Source of the DNA: an uncultured Opitutia bacterium
GTDB lineage: Bacteria; Verrucomicrobiota; Verrucomicrobiia; Opitutales; Opitutaceae
Length of the DNA stretch: 13,137 nt
Direction of reading: 5' to 3'
NCBI GenBank assembly: GCA_937952235.1
Contig: CALFZM010000360.1
Location: forward strand, 1 to 13,137
Within the stretch, counting starts at the first letter, position 1; each line of letters begins with the position of its first letter. The notes under the pieces were generated by a model. That model was given only the letters and a program-made list of their open reading frames with translations. It searched no databases and was not told the DNA's origin. Of the stretch, positions 12,699 to 13,137 are shown piece after piece. A program made the translations under genes and the position numbers.

Positions 12699-12878
12699 AT
12701 GTCCGTCGTCCCGCTCACGCTCACGATCAGCCTCTGTCTGGTCCTCACCTTCGTGATTTTCTTCCTCCGCGAGCAGATGCGCGGAAATGCGAGCAGCGCC
12801 GAGCGCGACTCGCTGATGCCCCTCGCGGAGGAAGAACTGCGCGTCGCCGTGCGGCGCGAGCGTCCTGCCCGCGACTGA
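12699..12878 (+). CDS. Small single-helix membrane protein upstream of ccoN (CcoS-like in position)
   Basis: This 59-residue protein begins with a hydrophobic helix (about 5-23, 'LTLTISLCLVLTFVIFFL') and continues with a charged, cytoplasmic-looking tail ('REQMRGNASSAERDSLMPLAEEELRV'). It lies between the DUF2934 gene and ccoN on the same strand. Small one-helix proteins such as CcoS, CcoH or CcoQ accompany cbb3 oxidase genes, but this one lacks the 'GQFDD' type tail of classic CcoS, so equivalence is not shown. The ATG at 12699 is the first residue before the helix. There is no Shine-Dalgarno sequence. A role in assembly or stability of the oxidase is inferred from position. Confidence 0.7.
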   Translation: MSVVPLTLTISLCLVLTFVIFFLREQMRGNASSAERDSLMPLAEEELRVAVRRERPARD

Positions 12879-12904
12879 CGCCGTCGCGGCCGGTCTTCGC
12901 CTGA

Positions 12905-12925
12905 CGCCCGCCTCCGCGGCGGGCG
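12905..12925 (+). other. GC-rich hairpin in the ccoN leader
   Basis: CGCCCGCC (12905-12912) and GGCGGGCG (12918-12925) form a perfect 8-bp stem around TCCGC. It stands between the small membrane protein gene and ccoN, 31 bases before the ccoN start. A pyrimidine-rich run follows but no T-tract. It could act as a partial terminator or mRNA-stability element that sets different levels of the oxidase, or be incidental. Confidence 0.45.
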
Positions 12926-12956
12926 CGGCTCCCGCCCTTTCCTCCGCCTTTCTCCG

Positions 12957-13137
12957 ATGTCCGCTCAAAAAATCACCATCGAGTTCAACGACAAGGTTGT
13001 CCGCCAGTTCCTGCTCGCGACCCTGATCTGGGGCGTGGTGGGCATGCTGGTGGGCGTGCTCGTCGCCTCGCAGCTCAACTTCTGGCAGGCCAACTTCAAC
13101 CTGGAGTGGCTCAGCTTCGGCCGGCTCCGACCGCTGC
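12957..13137 (+). CDS. ccoN: cbb3-type cytochrome c oxidase subunit I, N-terminal part (truncated by window edge)
   Basis: The first 60 residues are visible. The N-terminus ('MSAQKITIEFNDKVVRQFL') is followed by the first transmembrane helix (about 19-43, 'LATLIWGVVGMLVGVLVASQL') and then 'WLSFGRLRPL', a stretch characteristic of CcoN just before the second helix, which carries the low-spin haem ligand. cbb3 oxidases are high-affinity haem-copper terminal oxidases for low oxygen. The rest, including haem and Cu ligands, lies outside the window, so a fusion with CcoO (known in some related lineages) cannot be judged. The start follows the small membrane protein by 78 bases, with no Shine-Dalgarno. 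Confidence 0.93.
   Translation, partial: MSAQKITIEFNDKVVRQFLLATLIWGVVGMLVGVLVASQLNFWQANFNLEWLSFGRLRPL

Noticed and set aside
1..13137. tRNA, rRNA, CRISPR, insertion sequences, phage or defence genes
   Set aside because: No cloverleaf-like or rRNA sequence, no spaced repeats, no transposase motif and no terminal inverted repeats were seen on either strand.

Overview
The window is very GC-rich, gene-dense bacterial chromosome. The gene set suggests a Verrucomicrobiota member near Opitutaceae: a copper nitrite reductase fused to a cytochrome c, a DUF2934 protein next to a cbb3 oxidase, PocR-AraC regulators, and few Shine-Dalgarno sequences. This assignment rests on gene content and general style, not on any search.

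Layout from left to right. (1) 1-401: the STAS-domain end of a SulP anion transporter. (2) 487-711: a small cysteine-rich protein. (3) 2946-723, minus strand: tonB followed by hemG (haem synthesis). (4) 3126-4650, plus strand: a universal stress protein and a PocR-AraC regulator. (5) 4677-7755: a respiratory operon with a perfect FNR-family box and a -10 element, then nirK (three-domain, with C-terminal haem c), nirV (formylglycine-generating-enzyme-like) and a SCO-type copper protein with three extra Cys-Cys pairs. (6) 11223-7776, minus strand: a compact four-gene signalling operon of PAS histidine kinase, stand-alone receiver, receiver-HisKA_3 kinase and NarL-type response regulator. (7) 11371-12339: a second PocR-AraC regulator, divergent from the signalling operon and a clear paralogue of the first. 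(8) 12430-13137: a DUF2934 protein, a one-helix membrane peptide, and the start of ccoN (cbb3 oxidase subunit I), which runs off the window.

Taken together this looks like a locus for respiration at low oxygen. NirK reduces nitrite to NO, SCO and NirV plausibly serve copper handling or NirK function, CcoN is a high-affinity oxidase, and HemG supports haem supply. The FNR-type box gives a direct anaerobic or NO control point on nirK. The two PocR-AraC proteins and the two-component cascade bracket or adjoin the respiratory genes and are the least explained part. No tRNA, rRNA, CRISPR array, insertion sequence or phage gene was seen, and no gap between genes exceeds 300 bases.
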